Shown: positions 17,271 through 35,714 of the stretch, piece after piece | Layout: the number at the start of each line of letters is the position of its first letter | Numbering within the stretch: the stretch's first letter is position 1 | Assembly: GCF_000504285.1 (NCBI RefSeq) | Contig: NZ_KI632511.1 | Location: 7,794,154-7,858,153 of the forward strand | Length of the DNA stretch: 64,000 nucleotides | Reading direction: 5' to 3' | DNA from: Actinospica robiniae DSM 44927 | GTDB taxonomy: Bacteria; Actinomycetota; Actinomycetes; Streptomycetales; Catenulisporaceae | Notes under the pieces: model-generated | What the model was told of the DNA's origin: nothing | Databases searched by the model: none | Seen by the model: the letters and a program-made list of their open reading frames with translations, nothing else | Program-made: the position numbers and the translations under genes

Positions 17271-18443
17271 ATGAGCCTGAAGCCCGCCCGATACGACGCC
17301 AGTCACATCCAAGTTTCGGAAGGGCTGGAAGCCGTCCGGAAGCGCCCCGGCATGTATGTCGGAACGACCGGCGAGCGCGGCGTGCGGCACATGGTGTTCG
17401 ACATCGCGGAGCGGGCCTTAGGTGAGATCCTGGACGGCCGCGCGAGCCGGCTCCAGGTCGCACTCCTCGCAGATGGCGGCGTACGCGTCGCAGACGATGC
17501 CGACGGCGTCGCTTTCGGGGAGCCCGATGGTGTCGGCCTCGACAGGCTGCTGACGATGTTGCATTGCGGAACGCGCTCGGGACGACGCATGGTGGCCTCC
17601 TTCGGCGGTGGCCTCGCCGTCGTCAACGCCCTGTCGAGCCGGCTGGTGGCCGAGGTGTGGAGTGGGGGCGTCCGTGAGACGCGTGTGTACAGCCGCGGGA
17701 TCGCGGTGATCCCGCCCGCTGAACAGGCTGAGTCTTCGGTACACGCTGACGCGGGGTCGGCAGTCGCGGACGGAACCGCCATCACCTTCTGGCCGGACTC
17801 CGAGATCTTCGAAGGCGCAGAGCTCTCGTTCGACGCCCTCGCAGACCGCTTCAGGGAATTGGTCTTCCTCAACAGCGGCCTGGACATCTCGATCACCGAC
17901 GAGCGCTCACCCGAGCCCCGGTCGCTCCACTTCCCTCCCTCGGACGGCGTGCGTGACATGGTCGCGTACCTCGACGGGCCGGCGGCGGCGCCGGTCCATT
18001 CCGACGTCATCGCCTTCGCAAAGGACGATCCGCGGATGGAGGGGACGATGGAGGTCGCCTTCCGCTGGCGCGACTCGAGCGAAAAGCAGCTTCAATGCTT
18101 CGCCAACGGCATGCCCACGCCCTACGGCGGCGTTCATGCCCTGGGCTTTCACGACGGGCTGAAGGTCGCGCTCAACGCCTATGCGCGCGAGCAGCACCTG
18201 CTGACGGCTGCAGACCCCGATCTCGGCGTCGGCCGGATCGGAAAGGGCCTGACGGCGGTCGTGTCGGTGAAGTTGGACTTCCCCAGGTTCGAGGGCTGCA
18301 CGAGGGGCGAGCTGGGCAACGCGGAGGTACGAGCCTGTGTCCGCGAGGCGGTGATCGCGCATCTCGGCACCTGGCTGGCGGAACACCCGCGCGAGGCCGC
18401 CGCGATCCTCGAGCACCTCATCCGCCGGGCGCCCCGGGACTGA
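17271..18443 (+). CDS. Truncated GyrB/ParE-like GHKL ATPase-transducer protein with degenerate ATP site
   Basis: 390 residues; ATG with GGAGGGG six bases upstream. Aligns with the first 390 or so residues of GyrB: the opening (SEGLEAVRKRPGMYVG) and the transducer domain (FWPDSEIFEGAELSFD, LNSGLDISI, GLTAVVSVKLDFPRFEG), stopping where the 43-kDa fragment of GyrB ends. TOPRIM and C-terminal domains are absent, so it cannot cut DNA. ATP-site residues differ: the catalytic Glu equivalent is D44, the Mg-binding Asn equivalent is R48, DDGRGIP is DDADGVA (75-81), and the GGLHGVG lid is altered to ASFGGGLA. Could be a decoy or regulator of gyrase; function unknown. Confidence 0.85.
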   Translation: MSLKPARYDASHIQVSEGLEAVRKRPGMYVGTTGERGVRHMVFDIAERALGEILDGRASRLQVALLADGGVRVADDADGVAFGEPDGVGLDRLLTMLHCGTRSGRRMVASFGGGLAVVNALSSRLVAEVWSGGVRETRVYSRGIAVIPPAEQAESSVHADAGSAVADGTAITFWPDSEIFEGAELSFDALADRFRELVFLNSGLDISITDERSPEPRSLHFPPSDGVRDMVAYLDGPAAAPVHSDVIAFAKDDPRMEGTMEVAFRWRDSSEKQLQCFANGMPTPYGGVHALGFHDGLKVALNAYAREQHLLTAADPDLGVGRIGKGLTAVVSVKLDFPRFEGCTRGELGNAEVRACVREAVIAHLGTWLAEHPREAAAILEHLIRRAPRD

Positions 18444-18597
18444 CCCGCGTCCCCCGTTCGGCCCATCTGCGCCGACCTGAGCCTGAGCGCGACATCCGTC
18501 ACCGAGATCCTGTGCTGACCCCTGCGATGATCGGCCGCCGGGTTTGCGGCGAAAATCAGTTGCCTGGTTTGTGACCTGGTCGGATGCTGTTGCGGTG

Positions 18598-19518
18598 GTG
18601 AATCTCGACGACGCGGCGCGTGCATGGCGCGAGGACGGCTTCGTGATCCTGCCGGGCTTCATCCCCGAAGACGAGCTGAAACCGGCTCTGGCCGGGCTCG
18701 AGTCGATGTTTCCTTCTGCCGATGGCTTCCACGACGGATCCGACCCTCGTCGCGACCGCTTCACGGGAGACGAGTTCGCCGGGATCGACAGCTTCCCGTT
18801 CGCGAGCGCGGAGGTCGGCCTTCTCGCGGTGCACCCGCGTCTCGTGGAGCTGGCGCAGAGTCTGCTGGCCGAGCAAGACCTGCGGATCTACAGCGCCGAG
18901 GCGTGGGCGAAATACACCGGGGCAGCCGACTACGACCAGAATCTGCACCGCGATTACCTCAACCACACCATCCTGGTGCCCAGCGACGACCCGCGCTGCC
19001 GGCAGTTGGAGATGTTCGTCTACCTCACCGACGTCCCCGAGGAGCTCGGGCCGCCGCACATGCTTTCCCGCGCTTACACCGGCGACCTGCCGGCCAAGCC
19101 CAACTGGTATCCGCGCGCGGACGTCGTGGACAGCGATGCGGGATACCTCGCCACGGGCGGCAGGCCGGACCTCTACGACGCGGAGACCTCCGGAGCCGGG
19201 CCCGCCGGAACCGTCATCGCCTTCGAAACAGGCACCTTCCATCGCGGCACCCAGCTGACTGCACCGCGCGGAGTTCGCTACAGCATGCAGGTGTGCTACC
19301 GGCCCACCGCAGTCCAATGGGGCGACCGGCTCGCCTGGGCCACACACTCCTTCGAACCCGCGTGGAGCCGGTTCGTCGAGCGCGCCACGCCGGGCCAACT
19401 GCACCTGTTCGGCTTCCCGGCGCCTGGTCACCCGTTCTGGACGCCGCAGACGCTGGCAGGCATGGCACAGCGCTACCCAGGGCTCGACCTCACGCCGTGG
19501 AGCCTGGTCGCCGGCTGA
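18598..19518 (+). CDS. Phytanoyl-CoA dioxygenase (PhyH) family Fe(II)/2-oxoglutarate enzyme
   Basis: About 306 residues from GTG 18598 (in-frame GTGs at 18595 and 18571 are alternatives; none has a good ribosome site). Double-stranded beta-helix oxygenase: iron ligands H117 and D119 in NLHRDYLNHT and the distal His in GTFHRGT, with the 2-oxoglutarate-binding Arg probably in RGVRYSMQV. Substrate unknown; PhyH relatives hydroxylate lipids, ectoine or secondary metabolites. Stands alone, 155 bases after the GyrB-like gene, at the edge of the accessory island. Confidence 0.85.
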   Translation: MNLDDAARAWREDGFVILPGFIPEDELKPALAGLESMFPSADGFHDGSDPRRDRFTGDEFAGIDSFPFASAEVGLLAVHPRLVELAQSLLAEQDLRIYSAEAWAKYTGAADYDQNLHRDYLNHTILVPSDDPRCRQLEMFVYLTDVPEELGPPHMLSRAYTGDLPAKPNWYPRADVVDSDAGYLATGGRPDLYDAETSGAGPAGTVIAFETGTFHRGTQLTAPRGVRYSMQVCYRPTAVQWGDRLAWATHSFEPAWSRFVERATPGQLHLFGFPAPGHPFWTPQTLAGMAQRYPGLDLTPWSLVAG

Positions 19519-19693
19519 TCGGCCCGGAGTCGGTCGCGCCGAAACGGACCACGGCACCTCTCGCGGCCTACTATTCCGACCTGTTGACTGTTGGTGATCA
19601 CACTCCAGTGCGCTCGGCTCGGTGCTGCTCGGGGACTTGTTACCGACTGCTGTGGCCATCTGTCGTTGTCGGAGCCAGCCATCGATCACAGTC

Positions 19694-19700
19694 ACACCTG
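19694..19700. repeat. Target-site duplication, left copy
   Basis: ACACCTG immediately before the left terminal inverted repeat; identical to 20310-20316. Confidence 0.8.
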
Positions 19701-19742
19701 TGTGACCACCAGCCGTAGTTGCGAAAACCCAGCGATAGTTGG
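19701..19742 (+). repeat. Left terminal inverted repeat
   Basis: Begins TGTGACCACC and ends GATAGTTGG. Matches the reverse complement of 20268-20309 with mismatches only at element positions 11, 33 and 40. Together with the flanking duplication its first six bases form GTCACA-CCTG-TGTGAC. Confidence 0.9.
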
Positions 19743-19895
19743 ACTTGATCTCCGCTGGTAGCCAGGGTGGCTGTGGCGCCCGGTTTTACTCGGCGGTTCC
19801 CAGATCTACTTGGCGGCTACAGTCCCGCCAGCAACTCTGACCCCGCCCACCCCATCAGATCTGGTCGGGTTGGTAGCCGCGCTTAGGATCTCCGA
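19743..19895 (+). promoter_or_regulatory. Internal leader region of the element with leaderless promoter
   Basis: TAGGAT at 19884-19889 lies six bases before the GTG at 19896, the geometry of leaderless actinobacterial transcripts. Further upstream are an imperfect direct repeat TACTCGGCGGTT (19787-19798) / TACTTGGCGGCT (19807-19818) with a 20-base period, and two copies of TGGTAGCC (19756-19763 and 19871-19878). Confidence 0.5.
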
Positions 19896-20240
19896 GTGAC
19901 CGACGAGCGCTACTACCGGCTTGGACGTTCCGACTGGTGTGCACTGCCAAAGCGCACCCGCCGCGACGTCATCAAACTCGCCCGCAAGGGGCAGCCCTAC
20001 CCCGACCGCAAGGTCGCGATCAAAGCCCTCGGCTGGGCCTGGGCCGTCCTTGGGTCTCCGGGCAGCCGCACCCGCGTATCCCTTGGGCAGCGACTGCACT
20101 TCGCGTTCGAGGTGGTCACGACGATACCTGGCTCGAACCTCGGCGTGGACATCCTCGACGGAAGTGCTCGATACGACCACAACCCGTGGGTCCGGCATGT
20201 CGCCCGACAGATCGAGCGAGCCAACGCGAACGCCGGATGA
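19896..20240 (+). CDS. Passenger gene of the 609-bp element, unknown protein
   Basis: 114 residues from GTG 19896, opening MTDERYYRLGRSDW. A basic N-terminal half (LPKRTRRDVIKLARKGQPYP) with a Trp-rich segment (GWAWAVLG) is followed by LHFAFEVVTTIPGSNLGVDI and a C-terminal amphipathic helix (WVRHVARQIERANAN). No recognised domain, signal or membrane segment. It fills the inside of the element, ending 27 bases before the right repeat. Codons are visibly less GC-rich at third positions than the neighbours, fitting transfer. Could be a DNA-binding or toxin-like protein, but no function can be assigned. Confidence 0.65.
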   Translation: MTDERYYRLGRSDWCALPKRTRRDVIKLARKGQPYPDRKVAIKALGWAWAVLGSPGSRTRVSLGQRLHFAFEVVTTIPGSNLGVDILDGSARYDHNPWVRHVARQIERANANAG

Positions 20241-20267
20241 TCGCAGCGTCGCGCCCTGAGTTGTGCG

Positions 20268-20309
20268 CCGACTATCTCTGGGTTTTCGCAACTACGGCCG
20301 GTGGTCACA
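20268..20309 (-). repeat. Right terminal inverted repeat
   Basis: Reverse complement of the left repeat with three mismatches in 42 positions; ends TGGTCACA at the outer boundary. Confidence 0.9.
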
Positions 20310-20316
20310 ACACCTG
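20310..20316. repeat. Target-site duplication, right copy
   Basis: ACACCTG immediately after the right terminal inverted repeat; identical to 19694-19700. Confidence 0.8.
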
Positions 20317-20411
20317 CGGCTGACCGCCCGCCACGGCCGGTGGCGGATTGAGTGCAGGGTGCCGACTATCGTGCCTCGGCGCACGGCTGCCGCGAAACTC
20401 ACCCGGACGGA

Positions 20412-21493
<1,082 letters not shown>

Positions 21494-21569
21494 GCCGCGC
21501 CGCAGTAGCCGGCAGCGTCGCCGTGGTCAGCAGCATCGACGTCGAAGTATCGATCCATGGAGGGCAGTC

Positions 21570-22793
21570 GTGACCGGAGGAGCAGCCGTGGGCTCAGGAG
21601 CAGCGGTGGCCGGGCAGGCCGCCGCTCGCGGCGCCGAGGGCGTGGGGGTGACGGCGCCCGGAGGTTTCCGTGCCGCCGGGGTCGTGGCCGGGATCAAGTC
21701 CTCGGGCGCGCCCGATCTCGCCCTCGTCGTCAATGACGGCCCCTCGCGCGCGGCCGCCGCCGTGTTCACCTCGAACCGGGTCAAGGCCGCGCCCGTGCTG
21801 TGGTCCGAGCAGGTGGTCAAGGGCGGCGAGCTCGACGCGGTGATCCTCAACTCCGGCGGCGCCAACGCGTGCACCGGGCCCGAGGGCTTCCAGGACACGC
21901 ACCGCACCGCCGAGCAGACCGCGACCGCGCTCGACGTCTCGGCCGCCCGGGTAGCGGTCTGCTCCACCGGGCTGATCGGCGAGCGGCTGCCGATGGACCG
22001 GCTGCTCGGCGCCCTGCCCGCGGTCGTCGCCGGGCTCTGCGACACCGGCGGGGCCGCGGCCGCCGAGGCCATCCGCACCACCGACACCGTCGCCAAGACG
22101 GCCGTGGTCGAGCGCGAGGGCTACGTCCTGGGCGGCATGGCGAAGGGCGCGGGCATGCTCGCCCCCGGCCTGGCCACCATGCTCTGCGTGCTGACCACCG
22201 ACGCGGAGGTCCCGCAGGCCGAGCTGGACGCCGCGCTGCGCGCCGCCACCGCCCGCACCTTCGACCGGATCGACTCGGACGGCTGCATGTCGACCAACGA
22301 CACCGTCATCCTGATGGCCTCCGGCTCCACCGGCACCCGCCCGGACGCGCGCGAGTTCGCCGCGGCCGTCGAGGAGCTCTGCGCCGACCTGGCCCGCCAG
22401 CTCATCGCGGACGCCGAGGGCGCCTCGAAGGAGATCGAGATCGAGGTGGCCAACGCGGCCACCGAGGCAGACGCGCTCGAGGTCGCCCGCTCGATCGCCC
22501 GCAACAACCTGCTCAAGTGCGCCTTCTACGGCGAGGACCCGAACTGGGGCCGGGTGCTGGCCGCAGTCGGCACCACCGCGGCCGCGTTCGAGCCGGACCG
22601 GCTCTCGGTCGCCATCAACGGCGTCTGGGTCTGCCGCAACGGCGGCGTCGGCGAGCCGCGCGAGCTGTGCGATCTGAGCGACCGTCACATCCACCTGGTG
22701 GTGGATCTCGCCGCGGGCGCGGAGACGGTCACGGTCTGGACGAACGACCTCACCAAGGAGTACGTGCACGAGAATTCGGCCTACTCCTCGTGA
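21570..22793 (+). CDS. argJ: Glutamate N-acetyltransferase / ornithine acetyltransferase
   Basis: 407 residues from GTG 21570 (GGAGGG upstream); a second in-frame GTG at 21588 also has GGAGGAG, and would remove six residues of a variable N-terminus. Core features: [20 protein letters not shown], oxyanion residues, and the self-cleavage site at the Thr in [15 protein letters not shown] that makes alpha and beta chains and the N-terminal nucleophile. Recycles acetyl groups from acetylornithine to glutamate. Stop overlaps the argB start (GTGA). Confidence 0.97.
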   Translation: MTGGAAVGSGAAVAGQAAARGAEGVGVTAPGGFRAAGVVAGIKSSGAPDLALVVNDGPSRAAAAVFTSNRVKAAPVLWSEQVVKGGELDAVILNSGGANACTGPEGFQDTHRTAEQTATALDVSAARVAVCSTGLIGERLPMDRLLGALPAVVAGLCDTGGAAAAEAIRTTDTVAKTAVVEREGYVLGGMAKGAGMLAPGLATMLCVLTTDAEVPQAELDAALRAATARTFDRIDSDGCMSTNDTVILMASGSTGTRPDAREFAAAVEELCADLARQLIADAEGASKEIEIEVANAATEADALEVARSIARNNLLKCAFYGEDPNWGRVLAAVGTTAAAFEPDRLSVAINGVWVCRNGGVGEPRELCDLSDRHIHLVVDLAAGAETVTVWTNDLTKEYVHENSAYSS

Positions 22794-23682
22794 AGACGAT
22801 GGCGGGGGGAACCCGTTCCACCGAGGCTCTGGCCAAGGCGCAGGTGCTCACCCAGGCGCTGCCCTGGCTCTCGAAGTTCCACGGTGCCACGGTCGTGGTG
22901 AAGTTCGGCGGCAACGCGATGGTCGACGACGACCTCAAGCGCGCCTTCGCCCAGGACGTGGTCTTCCTGCGCTACGCCGGGCTGCGCCCGGTGGTGGTGC
23001 ACGGCGGCGGACCGCAGATCACCCGCGCGCTCGAGGCCTCCGGCCTGGTCAGCGAGTTCGCCGGCGGCCTGCGGGTGACCACGCCGGCGGCCATGGACGT
23101 GGTCCGGATGGTGCTGACCGGCCAGGTGCAGCGCGAGATCGTCGGGCTCATCAACGCGCACGGCCCGTTCGCGGTGGGCCTGTCCGGCGAGGACGCGAAC
23201 ACCATGACGGGCCTTCAGCGGCACGCGATCGTCGACGGCCTCCCGGTGGACATCGGCCGGGTCGGCGACGTCGCCGCGGTCGAGCCCAAGCTGCTCAACG
23301 CGCTGCTCGACGACGGCCGGATCCCGGTGGTCTCCAGCATCGCCCGAGCCGAGGACGGCGGCGTCTACAACGTCAACGCGGACACCGCGGCCGCGGCCCT
23401 CGCGGTCGGGCTCGGCGCGGAGAAGCTCGTCGTGCTCACCGACGTGGAGGGCCTCTACGCGGACTGGCCCGCCTCGGGCCAGGTGATCAGCCAGCTCACC
23501 GCGCCCGAGCTGGAGAAGCTGCTGCCGGAGCTCTCCTCCGGCATGGCGCCCAAGATGGAGGCCTGTCTGCGCGCGGTGCGCGGCGGAGTCCACGCGGCGC
23601 ACGTGCTCGACGGAAGGGTGCAGCACTCGCTGCTGCTCGAGGTGTTCACCGACGAAGGCATCGGAACGATGGTGGTATCGCA

Positions 23683-23686
<4 letters not shown>
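22790..23686 (+). CDS. argB: Acetylglutamate kinase
   Basis: 298 residues from GTG 22790, overlapping the argJ stop; an ATG three codons later is an alternative. Amino-acid kinase fold: [10 protein letters not shown] (phosphate-binding Lys and Gly loop), [24 protein letters not shown], and the ATP-site segment [12 protein letters not shown]. Phosphorylates N-acetylglutamate; in arginine-controlled families an N-terminal helix confers feedback inhibition, and this N-terminus (LPWLSKFHG) has that helix. Overlaps argD by four bases (ATGA). Confidence 0.97.
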
Positions 23687-26032
<2,346 letters not shown>

Positions 26033-26418
26033 CCAGGGTGCCGCGCGACGCGGCGCGGCGGCCCGGGCGTGCGACGGACGCGTGAAGGAGCTTCGGCGCA
26101 CGGGCACCGGCCGCACGGCCGGTGACGCGCCGGAGAGCCGAGAAGGGCGAGAGAGGCGAGAGGAATGCGTGTGGCGCCGAAGACAGCCGCATCGTCCCTG
26201 GTCGCAGCCGGGACGATAGTCCCAGGGGACACGCGGGCCCACCGGTGTGCCACGGGACCCGCCCGTGCGATACCTCCCCGGTTTGCAGCTCGCCCAGCGC
26301 CCGCCTCGCCCGCGCACGCCGACCACGCCAGCCACGCGGCCCACCCACCGAGCGCGCCGACGCGTCCCCGACCGTCGCCGCCCGCCGCGTCCGCACCCAC
26401 CCAGGGAAGGGAGACCAG
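26033..26418 (+). other. 386-base gap between argF and argR
   Basis: No convincing gene. The main feature is a perfect 8-bp inverted repeat ATCGTCCC (26191-26198) / GGGACGAT (26210-26217), followed by TAGTCCCAGGGGA, which could be a hairpin or operator. A short open frame at 26165-26422 has proline/alanine-rich low-complexity translation and is judged spurious. The argR ribosome site GGGAAGGGAGA ends the gap. Confidence 0.4.
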
Positions 26419-27003
26419 GTGACCCCGTCGTCCGCCGCGGTCCCGAGGAACGAGCAGGAAAGCCCCGCTGCCGCCGCCTTCGAGAGCGCCGCCGCCACCG
26501 TCGTCAACACCCGCCGCGCGCGCCACCAGCGCATCGCCGATCTGCTCGGGCGCCACCAGGTGCGCTCGCAGTCCGCGCTGGCCGAGCTGCTGGCGAGCGA
26601 GGGCTTCTCGGTCACCCAGGCCACGCTCTCGCGCGACCTCGACGAGCTCGGCGCGATGCGCATCCGCGACGCCGAGGGCAACCTGATCTACGCGCTGCGC
26701 AGCGAGGGCGGCGACGGGTCGCCCCGCCCCGCCATCGAGTCGGGCGAGCTCGAGACCCGGCTGCGCCGGCTGCTCGGCGAGCTGCTGGTCACCGCCGAGG
26801 GCTCGGCCAACCTGGTCGTGCTGCGCACCCCGCCGGGCGCGGCGCAGTTCCTGGCCTCGGCGCTCGACCACGCCGACCGCCACGGCGTCACCTCCGGGGT
26901 GATGGGCACCATCGCCGGCGACGACACCGTCCTGGTGATCTGCCGCGACCCGCTCGGCGGCCCCGACCTGGCCCGCCGGCTGAGCGAGGCGGCCCGCGGC
27001 TGA
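26419..27003 (+). CDS. argR: Arginine repressor
   Basis: 194 residues from GTG 26419. An alanine-rich leader of about 30 residues precedes the winged-helix DNA-binding domain ([20 protein letters not shown], then [16 protein letters not shown]) and the hexamerisation/arginine-binding domain ([32 protein letters not shown]). Represses arg genes when arginine is high, presumably through the box ahead of argC. Located inside the operon, so it also limits its own supply. Confidence 0.96.
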   Translation: MTPSSAAVPRNEQESPAAAAFESAAATVVNTRRARHQRIADLLGRHQVRSQSALAELLASEGFSVTQATLSRDLDELGAMRIRDAEGNLIYALRSEGGDGSPRPAIESGELETRLRRLLGELLVTAEGSANLVVLRTPPGAAQFLASALDHADRHGVTSGVMGTIAGDDTVLVICRDPLGGPDLARRLSEAARG

Positions 27004-27050
27004 GTCCGACCGCCGATCCCGCCTGCCCCCGACTCCAGATTCGACCTTGA

Positions 27051-28544
<1,494 letters not shown>

Positions 28545-28551
28545 GCTAGAG

Positions 28552-28575
28552 GGGCCGCACCCCGGGGTGCGGCCC
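28552..28575. terminator. 24-bp perfect palindrome between argH and tyrS
   Basis: GGGCCGCACCCC followed directly by its reverse complement, eight bases after the argH stop. As RNA it gives a 10-bp stem with a CCGG loop. Most simply a terminator for the arg operon, without U-tract; the palindrome could also be a protein site or a tyrS attenuator. Confidence 0.65.
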
Positions 28576-28627
28576 GAAGACCCGTCCCGGGCGGTCCCCG
28601 CCCGTCCTTCCGAGGGAAGTTGAGACC

Positions 28628-29893
28628 GTGACCACCGACATCGTCGATGAACTCCAGTGGCGGGGCCTGATCGCCCTGTCCACCGACGAGGAAGCGCTGC
28701 GCAAAGCCTTCGCCGACGGACCGGTCACCTTCTATTGCGGGTTCGACCCGACCGCGCCCAGCCTGCACATGGGCAACCTGGTGCAGCTGATCACGATGCG
28801 CCGGATCCAGGACGCGGGCAACCTCCCGCTCGGCCTGGTCGGCGGGTCCACCGGACTGATCGGCGACCCGAAGCCCACCGCCGAGCGGACGCTCAACTCC
28901 AAGGAGACCGTCGCGGAGTGGGTGGAGAAGCTGCGCGGCCAGGTCGGGAACATCCTGAGCTTCGAGGGCGAGTTCGCCGCGCGCATCGTGAACAACCTGG
29001 ACTGGACGGCGCCGATCTCGGCGATCGACTTCCTGCGCGAGATCGGCAAGCACTTCCGCGTCGGCAAGATGCTCTCCAAGGACGCGGTGGCGGCGCGGCT
29101 GAACTCCGAGGCCGGCATCAGCTACACCGAGTTCTCCTACCAGATCCTTCAGTCGCTCGACTTCCTGGAGCTGTACCGCAACTACGGCTGCACGCTGCAG
29201 ACCGGCGGTAGCGACCAGTGGGGCAACCTGACCGCGGGCGTGGATCTGATCCACAAGTCCGACGGCGGCACCGTGCATGTGATCGGCACGCCGCTCGTGA
29301 CGAAGGCGGACGGGACCAAGTTCGGCAAGACCGAGACCGGCACGGTCTGGCTCGACCCGGACATGATGTCGCCGTACGCGTTCTACCAGTTCTGGTTGAA
29401 CGCGGAGGACGCGAAGGTGGTCGAGTACCTCAAGATCTTCACCTTCCGCACCCGCGAGGAGATCGACGAGCTCGACACGGCCACGCGGGAGAAGCCGTTC
29501 CTCCGCTCGGCCCAGCGCGCGCTGGCCCAAGACGTCACCGCCCTCGTGCACGGCGCGGAGAACCTGCGCCGGGTGGAGGCGGCGAGCAAGGCGCTGTTCG
29601 GGCAGGGCGAGCTCGGCGAGCTCGACGAGGCGACGCTGCGCGCCGCGCTGGCCGAGCTGCCCACAGCCCAGGTGACGGAACTCAGGCCCGTGTACGAACT
29701 GCTCGCCGACACCGGGATCGTGGCCAGCCGCGGCGCCGCGCGTCGGGCGATCCAGGAGGGCGGGGCGTACCTCAACAACGCGAAGGTCGAGGACGTCGAC
29801 GCGGCGCCCACGGAGGCCGACCTGCTGCACGGCCGGTGGCTGCTGCTGCGTCGTGGCAAGAAGACTCTCGCAGCTATCGAACTCGCACGCTGA
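28628..29893 (+). CDS. tyrS: Tyrosyl-tRNA synthetase
   Basis: 421 residues, GTG start with GAGGGAAG upstream. Class I synthetase: HIGH-type motif in [10 protein letters not shown], tyrosine-binding [14 protein letters not shown]-type loop as KFGKT (in [12 protein letters not shown]), and a C-terminal S4 RNA-binding domain ([20 protein letters not shown]). Full length TyrRS of the bacterial TyrS type. No T-box sequence upstream. Confidence 0.97.
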   Translation: MTTDIVDELQWRGLIALSTDEEALRKAFADGPVTFYCGFDPTAPSLHMGNLVQLITMRRIQDAGNLPLGLVGGSTGLIGDPKPTAERTLNSKETVAEWVEKLRGQVGNILSFEGEFAARIVNNLDWTAPISAIDFLREIGKHFRVGKMLSKDAVAARLNSEAGISYTEFSYQILQSLDFLELYRNYGCTLQTGGSDQWGNLTAGVDLIHKSDGGTVHVIGTPLVTKADGTKFGKTETGTVWLDPDMMSPYAFYQFWLNAEDAKVVEYLKIFTFRTREEIDELDTATREKPFLRSAQRALAQDVTALVHGAENLRRVEAASKALFGQGELGELDEATLRAALAELPTAQVTELRPVYELLADTGIVASRGAARRAIQEGGAYLNNAKVEDVDAAPTEADLLHGRWLLLRRGKKTLAAIELAR

Positions 29894-29932
29894 CCTGCGT
29901 CGATACCGAGTGTCACCGGACCCTCGGCGGGT

Positions 29933-30270
29933 TGAGTCAAGGCATGGATAGGCCGATTTGACTCAGTCCCGCCGGGGGCCTAATGTTCTCCGAGTCGCCA
30001 CAAGCCCCCAGCCCGGAAACGGGATGGTGGTGTGTGTCGGTGGGAAAACCGTGCGGTAGAGCGCGGGGCGGATTTGATGGAAATCGGGCCGCTGAAACTC
30101 TGCTAAAGTAGAGATCACCGCGAGGGAAACGCAAGAAAACGAAGTACCTAGCGCGTGGCTGTTTCTTGAGAACTCAATAGCGTGTCATATTGAATCGTTG
30201 ATGCCAATAGTTTTGAATTGGCTATGAATCCCGACCCCCGTCGGGATGTTTAGCCAGGTCATTGAATTCT
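29933..30270 (+). promoter_or_regulatory. rRNA operon promoters and leader
   Basis: A strong promoter TTGACT (29958-29963)-17 bases-TAATGT (29981-29986). Its -35 is half of an inverted repeat TGAGTCAA (29933-29940) / TTGACTCA (29958-29965). A second start is likely at the extended -10 TGCTAAAGT (30101-30109). The leader contains the antiterminator-like block GTTTCTTGAGAACTCAATAG (30161-30180) typical of actinobacterial rRNA leaders, with a TTGAG/CTCAA stem, and a CCCGAC/GTCGGG hairpin near 30231-30246, probably part of the 16S processing stem. Confidence 0.7.
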
Positions 30271-35258
<4,988 letters not shown>

Positions 35259-35363
35259 CCCAACATAGACTTTCTTGATCTTCTGCTTGCTCGCATCCAC
35301 TAGCCGGTTCACAGGTACCCGGCCGCTCCCGCCCGGGAGTAGTTGCTAGGAAACCTGAATGAC

Positions 35364-35481
35364 GTGCGGCGGTCATGGCGGCGGGGAAACGCCCGGTCCC
35401 ATCCCGAACCCGGAAGCTAAGCCCGCCAGCGCCGATGGTACTGCCAGGGAGACCTGGTGGGAGAGTAGGACGCCGCCGCGC
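35364..35481 (+). rRNA. 5S ribosomal RNA
   Basis: About 118 bases with the actinobacterial core AAACGCCCGGTCCCATCCCG and AACCCGGAAGCTAAG, ending GAGAGTAGGACGCCGCC. The terminal helix pairs GCGGCGG near the 5' end with CCGCCGC at the 3' end. Ends accurate to a few bases. Confidence 0.93.
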
Positions 35482-35491
35482 AACCCGTAGA

Positions 35492-35533
35492 GCTGTAGGC
35501 CCCCGGACCCGAAACGGTCCAGGGGCCTACAGC
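35492..35533 (+). terminator. rRNA operon terminator
   Basis: An 18-bp stem with one mismatch: GCTGTAGGCCCC-C-GGACC (35492-35509) pairs with GGTCC-A-GGGGCCTACAGC (35516-35533), with loop CGAAAC. Eleven bases after 5S. Confidence 0.9.
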
Positions 35534-35714
35534 CATTTGACGACCCGTCTGTTTGCGCAGCGCGGAACGGATCCGAGGCGAGCCCGCCCAGCACCAGTCA
35601 CCGAGGCGGCCTCCCCGAAAAGCTGCTCCCCGGAAAACACGCGATCCCCCGTCAGCCGGCCCGAGGCCGACCGCGGGGGATCGCGGTGGTGCAGATGGGG
35701 GGAGGCGGGAGCCT

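Larger units (their letters stand above)
19701..20309. mobile_element. 609-bp transposon-like element carrying one gene, no transposase
   Basis: Bounded by 42-bp terminal inverted repeats (19701-19742 and 20268-20309, 39 of 42 positions identical) that begin TGTGACCACC, and flanked by an exact 7-bp direct repeat ACACCTG. The interior holds a 114-codon gene with its own -10 element but nothing resembling a transposase or recombinase. Ends beginning TGT are seen in IS481-type and other DDE elements; family assignment is open. It looks like a non-autonomous element mobilised in trans, inserted about 130 bases upstream of argC. Confidence 0.85.

Noticed and set aside
26165-26422. 85-codon frame between argF and argR
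   Set aside because: Pro/Ala/His-rich translation, no ribosome site, overlaps the argR start; likely chance frame.
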